Assembly (NCBI RefSeq): GCF_039851975.1
Contig: NZ_CP156660.1
Location: 2,175,035-2,239,034 of the forward strand
Length of the DNA: 64,000 bases
Direction: 5' to 3'
Source: Desulfoscipio sp. XC116
GTDB taxonomy: Bacteria; Bacillota; Desulfotomaculia; Desulfotomaculales; Desulfallaceae
The notes under the pieces were generated by a model, which searched no databases, was not told the origin of the DNA, and worked only from the letters and a program-made list of their open reading frames with translations. Below, in pieces: positions 18,423-28,213 of this stretch; the stretch's first letter is position 1, and each line of letters starts with the position of its first letter. The translations under genes and the position numbers were made by a program.

Positions 18423-19820
18423 TCAACACCCGGTACCAACCGTACCGCCGACTACCAGTTCCTTAATTCTGATGGTAGGTTGGGCATCGCTCACCGGCAC
18501 TCCCTGGCCATCCTTGCCACAGGTGCCGATGGTAAAGCCCAGATCGCCGCCCACCGCCTCGATAATCCGAAGCACCTCGGGCCCGTTGCCGGTCAGCGTG
18601 GCGCCGCGCACCAGGGAACCAACGGTACCGTTTTGAATAAGATAACCCTCAGCCACATCAAAAACGAAATCCCCGGTAGTGGTATTAACCTGACCGCCGC
18701 CCATCTTTTTCACCAACAGACCGTTGCCGGCACCGTTAATGATTTCTTGCGGGTCATCCTTGCCGGGAGCAATATAAGTATTGCCCATGCGGGGGATAGG
18801 CTTATGCTGGTAGGATTCCCTGCGTCCGTGGCCGTTAGACTTCACTCCGTCGTGTCCGGCGGTCAAACGATCATACAGAAAATCTTTCAATACACCGTTC
18901 TCTATCAAAACCACTTGGCGTGTCGGCACGCCCTCATCGTCAAAACTATATGATCCATAACGATCCGGTAATGTGGCGTCATCAACCACAGTAACGCATT
19001 CCGCCGCTACCTGTTGTCCCTTTTTACCGGCGTATACGGAAAGGCCCTTTTGCACCAGATCGGCCTCCAAACCATGACCGCAAGCTTCATGCACCATAGT
19101 ACCGCCCGCCTCCCCGGCCAGCACTACCGGCATTTTCCCGGCCGGGGCCGGCTTTGCGGCCAACATCTGCACTGCCCGCCGGGCCGCTGCGGCACCGACT
19201 TCCTCCGGTTTGTTTCGTTCCAACAGTTCAAAACCGCTGTGACTGCCCACCGCCTCATATCCCGTTTGCATTAACACGCCTTCCGCCGCCACTGCGTGCA
19301 CCATCAAGCGGGTACGTATCCTTTCGTCTTCCACATAATCGCCGTCGCTATTGGCTATAACCACTGTCTGCACCACATCGCTGTAACCAACCATGACCTG
19401 CTTTATTTTTGACCGGTCTACCGCCCGGGCTGCCTCATCCGCCGCCTTCACCGCTTGAACCTTTTGCTCTGTGGTAACCTGATCGGGCCTCTGCTGCACG
19501 GCAAAACTGACCGGCGACACCACCCGCCGCAGTTCAAACGATACTTCCTTGCCCTGCCCCGCCACGGCATGGCTGACAATACGGGCCGCCTCCAGTAAGC
19601 CCTCCCGGCTTAAATCGTTGGTATAGGCATAAGACGTATGGTCACCCGATAAGACTCTGATCCCCGCCCCGGACTCAATGCCCGAGTGGATGCGTTCGAT
19701 TTTACCATCCTCGCACCCGATACCGGTCAACTTCTTATACTCCACGTAAACGTCGGCAAAATCGCCTCCTTTAGTCAACGCGGCAGCAATGACATCTTTT
19801 AAAGTGTTCTTATCCAGCAT
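18423..19820 (-). CDS. tldD: TldD metalloprotease subunit
   Basis: 465 aa. Catalytic subunit of the TldD/TldE protease, with the zinc motif HEACGH (HExxxH) at about residues 243-248 in GTMVHEACGHGLEADL, and a C-terminal GSLVRGATLTGNGPEVL segment. The ATG at 19820 with GGTGA 5 nt upstream is favoured over one four codons earlier. Separated from its partner pmbA by about 2.4 kb. Confidence 0.92.
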   Translation of the reverse strand: MLDKNTLKDVIAAALTKGGDFADVYVEYKKLTGIGCEDGKIERIHSGIESGAGIRVLSGDHTSYAYTNDLSREGLLEAARIVSHAVAGQGKEVSFELRRVVSPVSFAVQQRPDQVTTEQKVQAVKAADEAARAVDRSKIKQVMVGYSDVVQTVVIANSDGDYVEDERIRTRLMVHAVAAEGVLMQTGYEAVGSHSGFELLERNKPEEVGAAAARRAVQMLAAKPAPAGKMPVVLAGEAGGTMVHEACGHGLEADLVQKGLSVYAGKKGQQVAAECVTVVDDATLPDRYGSYSFDDEGVPTRQVVLIENGVLKDFLYDRLTAGHDGVKSNGHGRRESYQHKPIPRMGNTYIAPGKDDPQEIINGAGNGLLVKKMGGGQVNTTTGDFVFDVAEGYLIQNGTVGSLVRGATLTGNGPEVLRIIEAVGGDLGFTIGTCGKDGQGVPVSDAQPTIRIKELVVGGTVGTGC

Positions 19821-20052
19821 ACCGTTCACCATCCATTTTAAAATAATATAGACTTACTTTTCCCTTTTTAAAAGCCGCCTTACATTAATTTCTTGGATTT
19901 CTTCATAAGGCAACAGAACTATGTTGATACAGCCCGCACCGGAATTTCATCAAGAAATCGTCAGTTCTGCTAATACCTATATTTTACTTCCAGCGCATTA
20001 TTTTTATAATGCCATTTTAGGCTCTTTTATATCAAAAGTCACTTTAGCTACT

Positions 20053-21117
20053 TTACCTCTGTTGACAACTTAAGCAGCGCAACATAGCTTCCAAGTCCAC
20101 AGCATGCTCTATGACGTCCTTGGTATTGACCAGACCTCCGCCGTGCAGTTCTAATAGATGGCTGTCCATGGTCTGCATGCCGAACTTGCCGCCGGTTTGC
20201 ATATAAGAGTAAATTTGATGAATCTTTTTCTCCCGAATCAAATTACGCACCGCCGGGGTACATACCAGCACTTCCACGGCAGGTATCCGTCCCTGCCCGT
20301 TACTATTCCGCAAAAGGCGCTGGGAGACCACCCCCACCAATGTATTAGCCAGCTGGACTCTTATCTGCTGCTGCTGATTGGGGGGAAATACGTCAATGAT
20401 TCTTTCCACCGTTTGGGGAGCGTCCATAGTATGCAGAGTAGTCAAGACCAGATGGCCCGTTTCAGCGGCGGTTATAGCAATAGATATGGTTTCCAGATCC
20501 CGCATCTCGCCCACCAGTATAACATCGGGATCCTGCCGCAGCGCCGCCCGCAGCGCACCGGGGAAAGATTTGCTGTCCCTGCCGATTTCCCTTTGGTTAA
20601 TAATACTTTTCTTGTTATCGTGCCGGTATTCAATCGGATCTTCCAGCGTGATCACGTGGCACAGCGTCTCTTCATTAATAAGGTTAATCATTGCGGCCAG
20701 TGTGGTAGATTTACCGCTGCCCGTCGGCCCTGTAATAATGACCAATCCCCGTGTATACCGGGCCAGGGCCTTTATGGAATCGGGTAATTTTAGTTCCTCA
20801 ATAGTGGGAATTCGGTTGCTGAGCACCCGACAGGCAATACCCACCGTGCCTCGTTGGTAATAAACATTTACCCGAAAATACCCCAAACCCTGATATTCAG
20901 CGGACAAATCCACCTCACCAAGCTGTTCCAGCACGTTTAGTTTTTCCTTGTTAAGTATTTGCCTGGCTAATTCCCGGGTATTATCAGCTGTTAACGGTGG
21001 AAATTTTAATGAAGTCAGTTCACCATTTATTCTTAATAAAGGTGCAACTCCCGCTATAATATGCAAGTCAGAGGCACCCCGATCCAGCGCTTGTTTAAGT
21101 AAATTGTTGATGTGCAT
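20053..21117 (-). CDS. pilT: Type IV pilus retraction ATPase PilT, first paralogue
   Basis: 354 aa. Hexameric ATPase driving pilus disassembly at the inner membrane. Walker A (GPTGSGKST) is near residues 127-135, with an Asp box (VITLEDPIEYRH), Walker B (DPDVILVGEMRD) and His box (GHLVLTTLHT). The N-domain opens with the PilT-type GASDLHIIAGVAPLLRINGE. A second pilT is in the main pil operon; this copy stands alone and ends in CLSCQQR. The 220 bp before tldD and the 281 bp upstream show no other gene. Confidence 0.92.
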   Translation of the reverse strand: MHINNLLKQALDRGASDLHIIAGVAPLLRINGELTSLKFPPLTADNTRELARQILNKEKLNVLEQLGEVDLSAEYQGLGYFRVNVYYQRGTVGIACRVLSNRIPTIEELKLPDSIKALARYTRGLVIITGPTGSGKSTTLAAMINLINEETLCHVITLEDPIEYRHDNKKSIINQREIGRDSKSFPGALRAALRQDPDVILVGEMRDLETISIAITAAETGHLVLTTLHTMDAPQTVERIIDVFPPNQQQQIRVQLANTLVGVVSQRLLRNSNGQGRIPAVEVLVCTPAVRNLIREKKIHQIYSYMQTGGKFGMQTMDSHLLELHGGGLVNTKDVIEHAVDLEAMLRCLSCQQR

Positions 21118-21399
21118 TAATTAATCATCCTTCAAATTGGACAATATTATATGGCATTAATTAGCCGGCCACATCTTTACAACAAGCATAGCTTAATTTT
21201 CATTATTTGTATAGGTAGTCATCATAGTCCAAGTTAGCAAAATGATATATATTAAAATAAACAATAGGCAAGCTCCTGTGAAGTAGCCCTTAGCAAGCAT
21301 ATTATTCCATGTTATAATAAAATACCTAACTAAATCCTAGACTTTAATTAATTCTTGCTTATTTAATCAATTCTTACTCATAGGGAAGAGGTCGGAAAG

Positions 21400-22659
21400 T
21401 TGTTGTCCATCTTTAAAGAAATTTTAAACAGACTTAAAAAAATTAAATTCATTTTGATATTTATAATTGCCATACTGTTTTGGATCGGGCCTTTTATTCA
21501 TAATGCCCGGGCTGTGCCGGAATTTATAATTAATCTTGAGCGCACAATGGGCAATAAACAAAACGACCGGGGCTTTTTCGCCCAGCCGACAAATGATGGC
21601 GGCTATATCATAGTCGGGGAAACTCAATCTTGCAGAAGGTATGGCAACGGCGGCTACGATGCCTACCTGGCAAAACTCAATGCCAAAGGATATGTTCAGT
21701 GGCACAACACATTGGGCAGTGATAATAACGACCGGGGTTATTCCGTGCGCGAAACCAGCGACGGAGGATATGTTATTGCAGGCGCTACGCAGCCCGTTTT
21801 TAGTCAGGGCTACAACAATGTCTACCTGGCAAAAACAGACGCATCGGGCAAGAAGGAGTGGCACAGGGAATTCGGCGGCCCCGGTGAAGATACCGGCGCG
21901 TGTGTGCTGCAAACCACGGACGGAGGCTTCATTATCGCCGGCGCAACCACTTCATCGGGCGCCGGCGACTCCGATGCATATCTTATAAAAACCAGTGCCA
22001 AAGGCATAAAAGAGTGGGAAAAAACCTTCGGCGGCAAGGAAACCGATTTTGCCACCACCGTCCGACAAACCAGTGATGGCGGGTATATCGCAGCCGGACA
22101 GACATATTCCTACGGAGCCGGCGGGTATGATGTCTACCTGGTTAAAACAGACGCCCTGGGCAATCAAGATTGGACTCAGACTTTCGGTGGTGTAGGTTGG
22201 GATACAGCGGCCTCCGTGGAGCAAACCGATGACGGCGGGTATATAGTGATAGGGCAAACAGCTTCTTTGGGTGCCGGTAACAATGATATCTACCTTATTA
22301 AAACTAATCACACCGGGGAAAAAATATGGGAAAAGACCTTCGGCGGCGCTGATCTGGACATCGGCAAAACTGTGCAGTGTGCTGGTGACGGGGGATTTTT
22401 GCTGGCGGGCTGGTCTAATTCCTTTGGCAAGGGAGAACTGGGTTTATACTTGGTTAAAACCGATGCCCAAGGGAATAAGCTCTGGGAGAAAATCTGGACC
22501 AATGGCAAACTTGACCCGGAGTTTTCTATTACATTGAATCAGGAAAAAGGGTTTATTGTGACCGGATGGTGGGCTGAACGGTTAAGTAGGCAGCAGGATC
22601 ATAATGATGAGGTTGATGCTTATGTGGTTGGGGTGGGTTATGAGTGCGGGTATGAATAG
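21400..22659 (+). CDS. Secreted seven-blade beta-propeller repeat protein
   Basis: 419 aa. TTG start with AGAGG 8 nt upstream. After a hydrophobic export helix (about residues 15-37) come seven repeats of about 50 residues with pattern TFGG..D.G.SV.QT.DGGYI.AG.T...GAG..D.YL.KTD..G...W. Seven units suggest a closed propeller. The last repeat is degenerate and ends with Cys-Gly-Tyr-Glu. Related repeat proteins are extracellular; ligand unknown. It is divergent from pilT and upstream of the minor pilins, so a role at the cell surface or pilus is possible but inferred. Confidence 0.75.
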   Translation: MLSIFKEILNRLKKIKFILIFIIAILFWIGPFIHNARAVPEFIINLERTMGNKQNDRGFFAQPTNDGGYIIVGETQSCRRYGNGGYDAYLAKLNAKGYVQWHNTLGSDNNDRGYSVRETSDGGYVIAGATQPVFSQGYNNVYLAKTDASGKKEWHREFGGPGEDTGACVLQTTDGGFIIAGATTSSGAGDSDAYLIKTSAKGIKEWEKTFGGKETDFATTVRQTSDGGYIAAGQTYSYGAGGYDVYLVKTDALGNQDWTQTFGGVGWDTAASVEQTDDGGYIVIGQTASLGAGNNDIYLIKTNHTGEKIWEKTFGGADLDIGKTVQCAGDGGFLLAGWSNSFGKGELGLYLVKTDAQGNKLWEKIWTNGKLDPEFSITLNQEKGFIVTGWWAERLSRQQDHNDEVDAYVVGVGYECGYE

Positions 22660-22663
22660 GTAG

Positions 22664-22717
22664 TGTGAGTACAAAAGCTTTGCTAGAGTACATGTTGTAC
22701 TTGGGCTATTACTCACA
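22664..22717 (+). other. Nested inverted repeats after the propeller gene
   Basis: An outer stem TGTGAGTA/TACTCACA (22664-22671, 22710-22717) encloses an inner hairpin AGTACA-TGT-TGTACT (22687-22701). There is no T-run. It may be a terminator-like end of the propeller transcript or a regulatory structure for the pilin genes starting at 22912. The rest of 22718-22911 is AT-rich leader DNA. Confidence 0.35.
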
Positions 22718-22911
22718 ATCTAATAAGAAAGTACAAAATAATGGGTAGTTATAAAACCATAATACTCTCTTTGTACCAACAGATTTTATAAATTACAGCG
22801 ATATAAAATGCACTTTGTTATCTTTTTCTGTCATATGCTATTTTATATTATCATTACTACTCACTTAATTAGTATAACAACAATAGGGGGAACATTTAGG
22901 GGGGAGATATC

Positions 22912-24987
22912 ATGTTAATAACACACTTGAAATCTGAAAAAGGAATGGCCATGGCTTTGACATTAGTTATAGGAGCTGTCGCTATATTAATTAGTAGTGT
23001 ATTCTGGCATGCCGGTTCCTCTCGGACGATTCATGCGGCAAGAAATGCCAACCAAATACAGGCATATTATTTTGCCAGATCCGGTGTGGAAGCAGCGTTA
23101 GGATTACTTTATACAAAAGGTTTTTTCCCTCATAAAGATTTTCCTATTGAATTTTACGGGGACTTGAATAACTTAAAGCAAGGAGAACCTGGTGATGAAG
23201 ATTATTCATTAAAAGTCAAAATATTTGAAGTTGATGAAGTGGTTGATGGGAAAAGAAAGAAAGGGTTACAAATAGAATCCGAGGGGCGTGTTGAAGGAAC
23301 GCAAGGCGCCCGGAGTACCGCCGATAACTTAACATATTTTCTGCCCGGTTGGACTGCTGTAGGAGGAAAGCCTGTTGACCCGAGTGATCCAAACAATGGT
23401 GATAGTTATGCGTTTGATTATGCTGTTTTTACACAAGATGATATTACACTTGATGGAAGCGCCAGAATTAAAGGACCTGTAGGGACAAATTCAGGTTATG
23501 TCGAATTGGGAAATTCCACAAACTGCAAAATAACAAATGCTGGAGAATATCCGGGCATCCTATCCCTTGGCCCTGGTGCAGGTGTTAACAAACCAAATCA
23601 AACACAGGGAGTTAATCACTTTACTCCTGAAAAAGAGTTGCCCGCTGTCCCAGATATTCCCGACTTGCCAACATTCCCTGACTATCCCGATTATCCGAAC
23701 TATCCTGGTTATCCTGATTTAAGTAGTAGTGTACCCGAACAATTGAATATAAACAATAACACAACAGAGTCCCTTGATCCTAGTAAAGTAAATGTTTATA
23801 GCAAAATTAGTTTTAGCTGGGACAAAACATTAACGTTTGCCTTAAACGGCGATACGACCGCAGTTATTCAAGATATCAACGGTTCGGGTAATATTAAGTT
23901 ATCCGGTCAAGGAAATTTATTTTTAGTTGTTGATAGAAACCTGGATGGTTTTATGGATGTCAACGCTGGCGGAGATTATAATCGATTAACTGTATTGTAT
24001 GAGGGAACTAGTACAAATAGACGAAGCGATTCTAATTTTTTTGGCAGCTTATATGCCCCAAACGCAACTTTTAAAACTAATAATGCATCCACTATGGTAG
24101 GTGATTTGGTTATTGGCGGAAATTCCATCAGCATAGGTTCATCAAATAATTTGGATGGCTCTGTTTATGCTCCCAACGCAACTTTTATTACCAACAGTAA
24201 CTTTACCATGACAGGAGACCTAAATATTGGAGGTAGATCAATCAGCATAGGTTCATCAAATGATATTAAGGGATCCATTTACACTCCTATCGCCGATATA
24301 AATACAAGTAATTCTACTAATATTTTAGGCGATATTTTGACTAATGGAACTAGCATTAATTTCAATGGTGTATCTCATCATGGCAACGTTTATGCATCCA
24401 ACGATAATGCAATCATTAAATATAATGGCGGCAGATCACTTGTTACCGGCACTATAACAAATATATATTCAAAAGGTACAAAAGTTGAAATTGAAACCGC
24501 TCATCTACAAGGGAATATCCATCTTTCCAATCAAAACGCCGAATTAAAATTGGCAGGCAATTCTACTTTAATTGGCAATATTTACACCAAAGGCAAGAAG
24601 GTTGACGCTCCCGGTAATATAGTATATCAAGGGTTTATTTACGCGCCTAATAATAATGCAACTATTTCTATCCAAGGTAGTTCTAGTATGCCCAATGTGG
24701 GAGGTATCATCGCTGCCGGCAAAAGTGTATCTTTCATCGGCAATGCAAGTGCATTTCAGGGTGTGGTTTATGCACCCAATGCGGATGTTTTAGTCAATGG
24801 CAGTTCAGATATACATGGTGCTGTTGTATCCAAAACCTTTGACGGCGGGAACGGAAATAGGGCAGCGGTATCTTATATCCCCATATCAACTGAAAATTTT
24901 CCTATTCCTATTGTAGGAGGCAATGGAGAACCTGCTGAAGATCCCATTCAAGGTGATAGTAGGGGAGGAATATGGATACAACAATGA
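22912..24987 (+). CDS. PilX-like minor pilin with long beta-helix C-terminus
   Basis: 691 aa. The N-terminus SEKGMAMALTLVIGAVAIL is a pilin-like helix without Glu5, as in PilX/GspK-type tip pilins. A Pro/Tyr-Asp linker (PDYPNYPGYPD) sits near residues 255-275. From about 370 onward come solenoid-like repeats (GSLYAPNATF, SISIGSSN, GDLVIGG), including a 38-residue unit repeated at DNA level (24127, 24241). These resemble bactofilin-like polymer folds. Double G-rich SD upstream. The gene is strongly AT-rich compared with its neighbours. Probably a pilus-tip adhesin or priming subunit; inferred. Confidence 0.75.
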   Translation: MLITHLKSEKGMAMALTLVIGAVAILISSVFWHAGSSRTIHAARNANQIQAYYFARSGVEAALGLLYTKGFFPHKDFPIEFYGDLNNLKQGEPGDEDYSLKVKIFEVDEVVDGKRKKGLQIESEGRVEGTQGARSTADNLTYFLPGWTAVGGKPVDPSDPNNGDSYAFDYAVFTQDDITLDGSARIKGPVGTNSGYVELGNSTNCKITNAGEYPGILSLGPGAGVNKPNQTQGVNHFTPEKELPAVPDIPDLPTFPDYPDYPNYPGYPDLSSSVPEQLNINNNTTESLDPSKVNVYSKISFSWDKTLTFALNGDTTAVIQDINGSGNIKLSGQGNLFLVVDRNLDGFMDVNAGGDYNRLTVLYEGTSTNRRSDSNFFGSLYAPNATFKTNNASTMVGDLVIGGNSISIGSSNNLDGSVYAPNATFITNSNFTMTGDLNIGGRSISIGSSNDIKGSIYTPIADINTSNSTNILGDILTNGTSINFNGVSHHGNVYASNDNAIIKYNGGRSLVTGTITNIYSKGTKVEIETAHLQGNIHLSNQNAELKLAGNSTLIGNIYTKGKKVDAPGNIVYQGFIYAPNNNATISIQGSSSMPNVGGIIAAGKSVSFIGNASAFQGVVYAPNADVLVNGSSDIHGAVVSKTFDGGNGNRAAVSYIPISTENFPIPIVGGNGEPAEDPIQGDSRGGIWIQQ

Positions 24988-25415
24988 AACGGAAAGGTTT
25001 ATATCAAAAAGGTACATGTATAAAGGGATTTACTTTAGTAGAAGTTCTGGTAGCTATGGCCATTTTAACAATCACTGTAGTCTGCTTTACTTTCGTTTTT
25101 GGGTGGAATTATGAAAATATCTTTTTAATGGGAGATAAGAGTAAGGCTGTAGCCAAGGCACAGGAATCTATAGAAAGACTGTACGTTGACATTAATGATA
25201 ACGATGTAGGCTTAAAACGCATATATAATCCGAATGAGTTATATATTTACGATGAAACTGAACCAGGTAATTACTACATTGAAGATAATGTAACATTTGC
25301 TCTTGAAGGTAAAGAAGTGGAAGGTTATAAAGTAACTGTCATTGTTTTCTATAAAAATGGAGAGCGTAATGCTAAAATTAGTTCTTATATTATGAAGGAC
25401 ACATCAGGAAGCTAA
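24972..25415 (+). CDS. PilV/GspI-like type IV pseudopilin
   Basis: 147 aa. Class III leader ending GFTLVEVLVAMAILTI with Glu5, so it should be cut by prepilin peptidase. The short soluble domain contains NYYIEDNVTFALEGKEVEGYKV. It overlaps the end of the 691-aa gene by 16 nt, and the SD lies in that gene. The start is either ATG 24972 (SD very close) or ATG 24984. Confidence 0.8.
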   Translation: MDTTMKRKGLYQKGTCIKGFTLVEVLVAMAILTITVVCFTFVFGWNYENIFLMGDKSKAVAKAQESIERLYVDINDNDVGLKRIYNPNELYIYDETEPGNYYIEDNVTFALEGKEVEGYKVTVIVFYKNGERNAKISSYIMKDTSGS

Positions 25416-25416
25416 A

Positions 25417-26016
25417 ATGCCAAGTCTGGCATTTTTCCCAAGGAGGTATCCAGTTATTCAAGAATTGTTTCATAAGAATATACGAGGTCTAACCCTTATA
25501 GAATTAATGCTGGCTTCCGCTATTCTACTAATAGTGCTGGCTGTTTTATATCCTTTTTATTCATACGCTACAAGATCCATAGATATAGCAGCAAAACAAA
25601 GAGAGGTTCAACAAAATGTTCTGTTATCTAAAGAGATTATTGAAAGTATAAGATGTAAAATTCGTTCATCCTCTTACTTAATTATATTAAAAAATACGCC
25701 TGCCTCACCTGGAGAGGAAGGTTGTGAAGGGTTTGTAGATACCCGGGAATTATATGTGACGGAATCCGGCGTATTAATGCATTCTAAAAAAGATGGGACC
25801 CAGGAAAACCTTTTGGGCTCCTATGCTGAGGATACACACTTTACTTTAACTTTTGAAAAAAGTGGACCAAAACTACTGAAGTATACTATACATGGGGAAT
25901 ATAACGGACAGGAATACGAAATAAGCTCTGAAATAGCAATATTAAATATTGGAGCAATTAAGGAAGAAGAAGTAGGTACACCGGGTGTGGCAATACGTTA
26001 TGCATTTAGTGAATAA
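25417..26016 (+). CDS. PilW/GspJ-like type IV pseudopilin
   Basis: 199 aa. The leader contains RGLTLIELMLASAILLIVL with Glu5, followed by a long amphipathic helix (QREVQQNVLLSKEIIESIR) and a beta-rich domain, the usual PilW/GspJ layout. It starts 1 nt after the preceding pseudopilin, so these three plus-strand genes form one operon. The low-GC composition is shared by all three. Confidence 0.8.
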   Translation: MPSLAFFPRRYPVIQELFHKNIRGLTLIELMLASAILLIVLAVLYPFYSYATRSIDIAAKQREVQQNVLLSKEIIESIRCKIRSSSYLIILKNTPASPGEEGCEGFVDTRELYVTESGVLMHSKKDGTQENLLGSYAEDTHFTLTFEKSGPKLLKYTIHGEYNGQEYEISSEIAILNIGAIKEEEVGTPGVAIRYAFSE

Positions 26017-26162
26017 ATATGTGGTAAATTTAGATTTAAAAGAAAACAGAAAGTTTTTACATATGGAGATTTTAAATGGATGTGTACAATTACTGCAATG
26101 TATAGCCAACCGACATAAGATAAACTATAATGACATTAAAAATAATAAAGGAGCAATTTATT

Positions 26163-26354
26163 ATGCCGGTAATTACCGTGGACGGCCCCAAGTTAACCAA
26201 GGAGCAAAAAGCTGAACTGGTTAAATCAATAACTAAAACCGCCAGTGAAATAATTAAACTGCCGGAACAGTCCATTATTGTACTAATCGAGGAACGGGAG
26301 CGCGATAACGTGGGAGTGGGGGGAGTTCTGCTATCTAATAAAAGCCCAAGTTAA
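26163..26354 (+). CDS. 4-oxalocrotonate tautomerase family protein
   Basis: 63 aa, the typical monomer size. After Met removal, Pro1 (MPVITVDGP) would be the catalytic base; the LTKEQKAELVKSITKTASEI helix and an EER segment fit the family. SD AAAGGAG upstream. The substrate cannot be told. The 240 bp that follow (26355-26596) contain no gene, only a GGAAGG/CCTTCC inverted repeat near 26490-26520. Confidence 0.85.
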   Translation: MPVITVDGPKLTKEQKAELVKSITKTASEIIKLPEQSIIVLIEERERDNVGVGGVLLSNKSPS

Positions 26355-26596
26355 CACCGTTATATTAAGCAAATTAACGGGTTTTCCACATTGTGGGGGC
26401 TAGTGAATTTATGACCAGTTGTCGTGAAGATTAAAAGTTTCGCTTAGTACATCAAAGTGTTAATATCAAAGTACATTCCGCATATAATAAAGATCTGGAA
26501 GGATTTGCCCAGCCTTCCGGACTACTCCTCAATAACGCAAAACTAAAAATATACAAATTAGATATTACAGACACCGCTTTACGGGAGGCGTTTAAA

Positions 26597-27913
26597 ATGC
26601 ATGAATTAGTAAACGCTGTAAGAATACTGAGAGCCGGCTTTATTCTCCCCGAGCCACAAATAATTGACATTGCCAATAATTTTAAAAAAGCCATGACGGA
26701 CGGCCTTGCAGGAAAAGACAGTTCTTTAAAAATGCTGCCATCCTTTTTGGCAAAGCCTACAGGCCAAGAAAAAGGTATTTACGCAGCCATTGATTTCGGC
26801 GGCACCAATGTACGCATATTGACGGTCGAGATAAAAGGAAACGGGGAGTACCAAACGCTTAAGCGTCATTTGTTTCCTTTGCGGGACCGGGGAAAAGGCT
26901 ATGACTTTACTTCCCGGGAGGCTACCGGTCAAGATCTGTTTGAATTTATTGCCGGGCATATAGCCTCCATGCTGTCACCCGGTCTTACTTATCCTCTCGG
27001 CTTCACTTTCTCCTTTCCCAGTCGACAAATAAGTGTTAACCGGGCCATACTGATTAAATGGACCAAGGAAATCCAAACTTCTGGTGTTGAAGGCCATGAT
27101 ATCACAGAAATACTGCAAAAGGCGCTGGCCAGCAAAAATTTAAAACAGGTTATCCCCCAAGCTATTATCAACGACACGGTAGGCACTTTACTAACATCGT
27201 CTTATGGTGACCGGCATACTGATATGGGGTCAATATGCGGCACCGGCCATAATACCTGTTATATCGAGCCCAATTCCCCGTTTACCGGCCAACCAATGAT
27301 TATTAATATGGAATCGGGTAATTTTAATGAACTTCCGGCCACTGATTATGACATGCAATTAGACAAGCAAAGCCGGATACCCGGTGAACAGCGCCTGGAA
27401 AAGATGATTGGCGGCCAATATATAGGTGAACTGACTAGAATAATTATTCAAGATTTTATCAACCAAAATTTACTGTTTGCGTCCAACCGACCGCAAATAT
27501 TTTTCACACCGTATGCAATTAAAGCTGAAGACATAGCCGGATTGCTCGCGGACGAAAGCCCGGACTTAACTGACGTTGCACAGTGGCTTAAAACAACCTG
27601 CCAAATCAACAATTCCCTTTTGGAGGAGCGGATCACCCTGCGAACCATTGCATCCATCGTAATTATCCGTTCCATACAAATTGTGGCGGCAACATACACC
27701 GGCATAATAAAGCATATTGATCCGCATTTTGAAAATCATCACACCATAGCTATAGACGGCTCTTTATATGAATTAATGCCAGGGTATGCAAATAAGCTGT
27801 ATACCACCTTAAAAAATATCTTTAAAGATAAATCGGACTTAATTACTATAAAACTTACTAAAGATGGCTCGGGAGTTGGAGCCGCCATAGCGGCGGCAAT
27901 AGTAAACGATTAG
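26597..27913 (+). CDS. Eukaryotic-type hexokinase
   Basis: 438 aa. It belongs to the large hexokinase family rather than bacterial ROK or Glk kinases: phosphate-binding AAIDFGGTNVRILTVEI near residue 66, the substrate loop GFTFSFPS, NDTVGTLL with the catalytic Asp, and GTGHNTCYIE. A C-terminal GDGSGVGAA-like stretch (KDGSGVGAAIAA) closes the ATP site. SD GGGAGG at 6 nt. It probably phosphorylates glucose or related hexoses. It is convergent with a minor pilin gene; its 3' end is duplicated 1.5 kb downstream. Confidence 0.85.
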   Translation: MHELVNAVRILRAGFILPEPQIIDIANNFKKAMTDGLAGKDSSLKMLPSFLAKPTGQEKGIYAAIDFGGTNVRILTVEIKGNGEYQTLKRHLFPLRDRGKGYDFTSREATGQDLFEFIAGHIASMLSPGLTYPLGFTFSFPSRQISVNRAILIKWTKEIQTSGVEGHDITEILQKALASKNLKQVIPQAIINDTVGTLLTSSYGDRHTDMGSICGTGHNTCYIEPNSPFTGQPMIINMESGNFNELPATDYDMQLDKQSRIPGEQRLEKMIGGQYIGELTRIIIQDFINQNLLFASNRPQIFFTPYAIKAEDIAGLLADESPDLTDVAQWLKTTCQINNSLLEERITLRTIASIVIIRSIQIVAATYTGIIKHIDPHFENHHTIAIDGSLYELMPGYANKLYTTLKNIFKDKSDLITIKLTKDGSGVGAAIAAAIVND

Positions 27914-27918
27914 TGTTG

Positions 27919-28170
27919 TTAGAAAACCTCACGCGATTCTTTCCATGATTTTGTTTCAACATTTACCGTTATAGCACCGTCTATCGGCACAGGACCATAG
28001 ACAGGATATATTTCAAAACCCGTCTCCACAGCATCACTTTCATGGATCATCAAGCCGCCAACGCAGGCCGCACCGTGGATAAGTGCATTGCCTTGAGCAT
28101 CCATTCGTGCCTCGAAAAATGCAAGAATGCCCCCTGCCATAGCTATGTGGCAAAGGGGCACATCATTCAT
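27919..28170 (-). pseudogene. Fragment of a PilX-like gene tail
   Basis: The last 50 or so codons (HGAACVGGLMIHESDAVETG to the stop) are nearly identical to the end of the minor pilin gene at 29453, apart from one missing codon. Upstream of that it diverges (AQGNALIHG against VQGGAKLHG). The N-terminal pilin part is absent. It is a leftover of a duplicated, convergent hexokinase-pilX junction; not expected to be functional. Confidence 0.75.
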
Positions 28171-28213
28171 GTGATAATAAGTTAATAAGTTTATGTGCCT
28201 GGTACCTGTCTTT

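Noticed and set aside
22664-22717. Second c-di-GMP riboswitch before the plus-strand pilin operon
   Set aside because: Nested inverted repeats are present, but neither the GACGCAAAGC core nor the GAAA hairpin is found.
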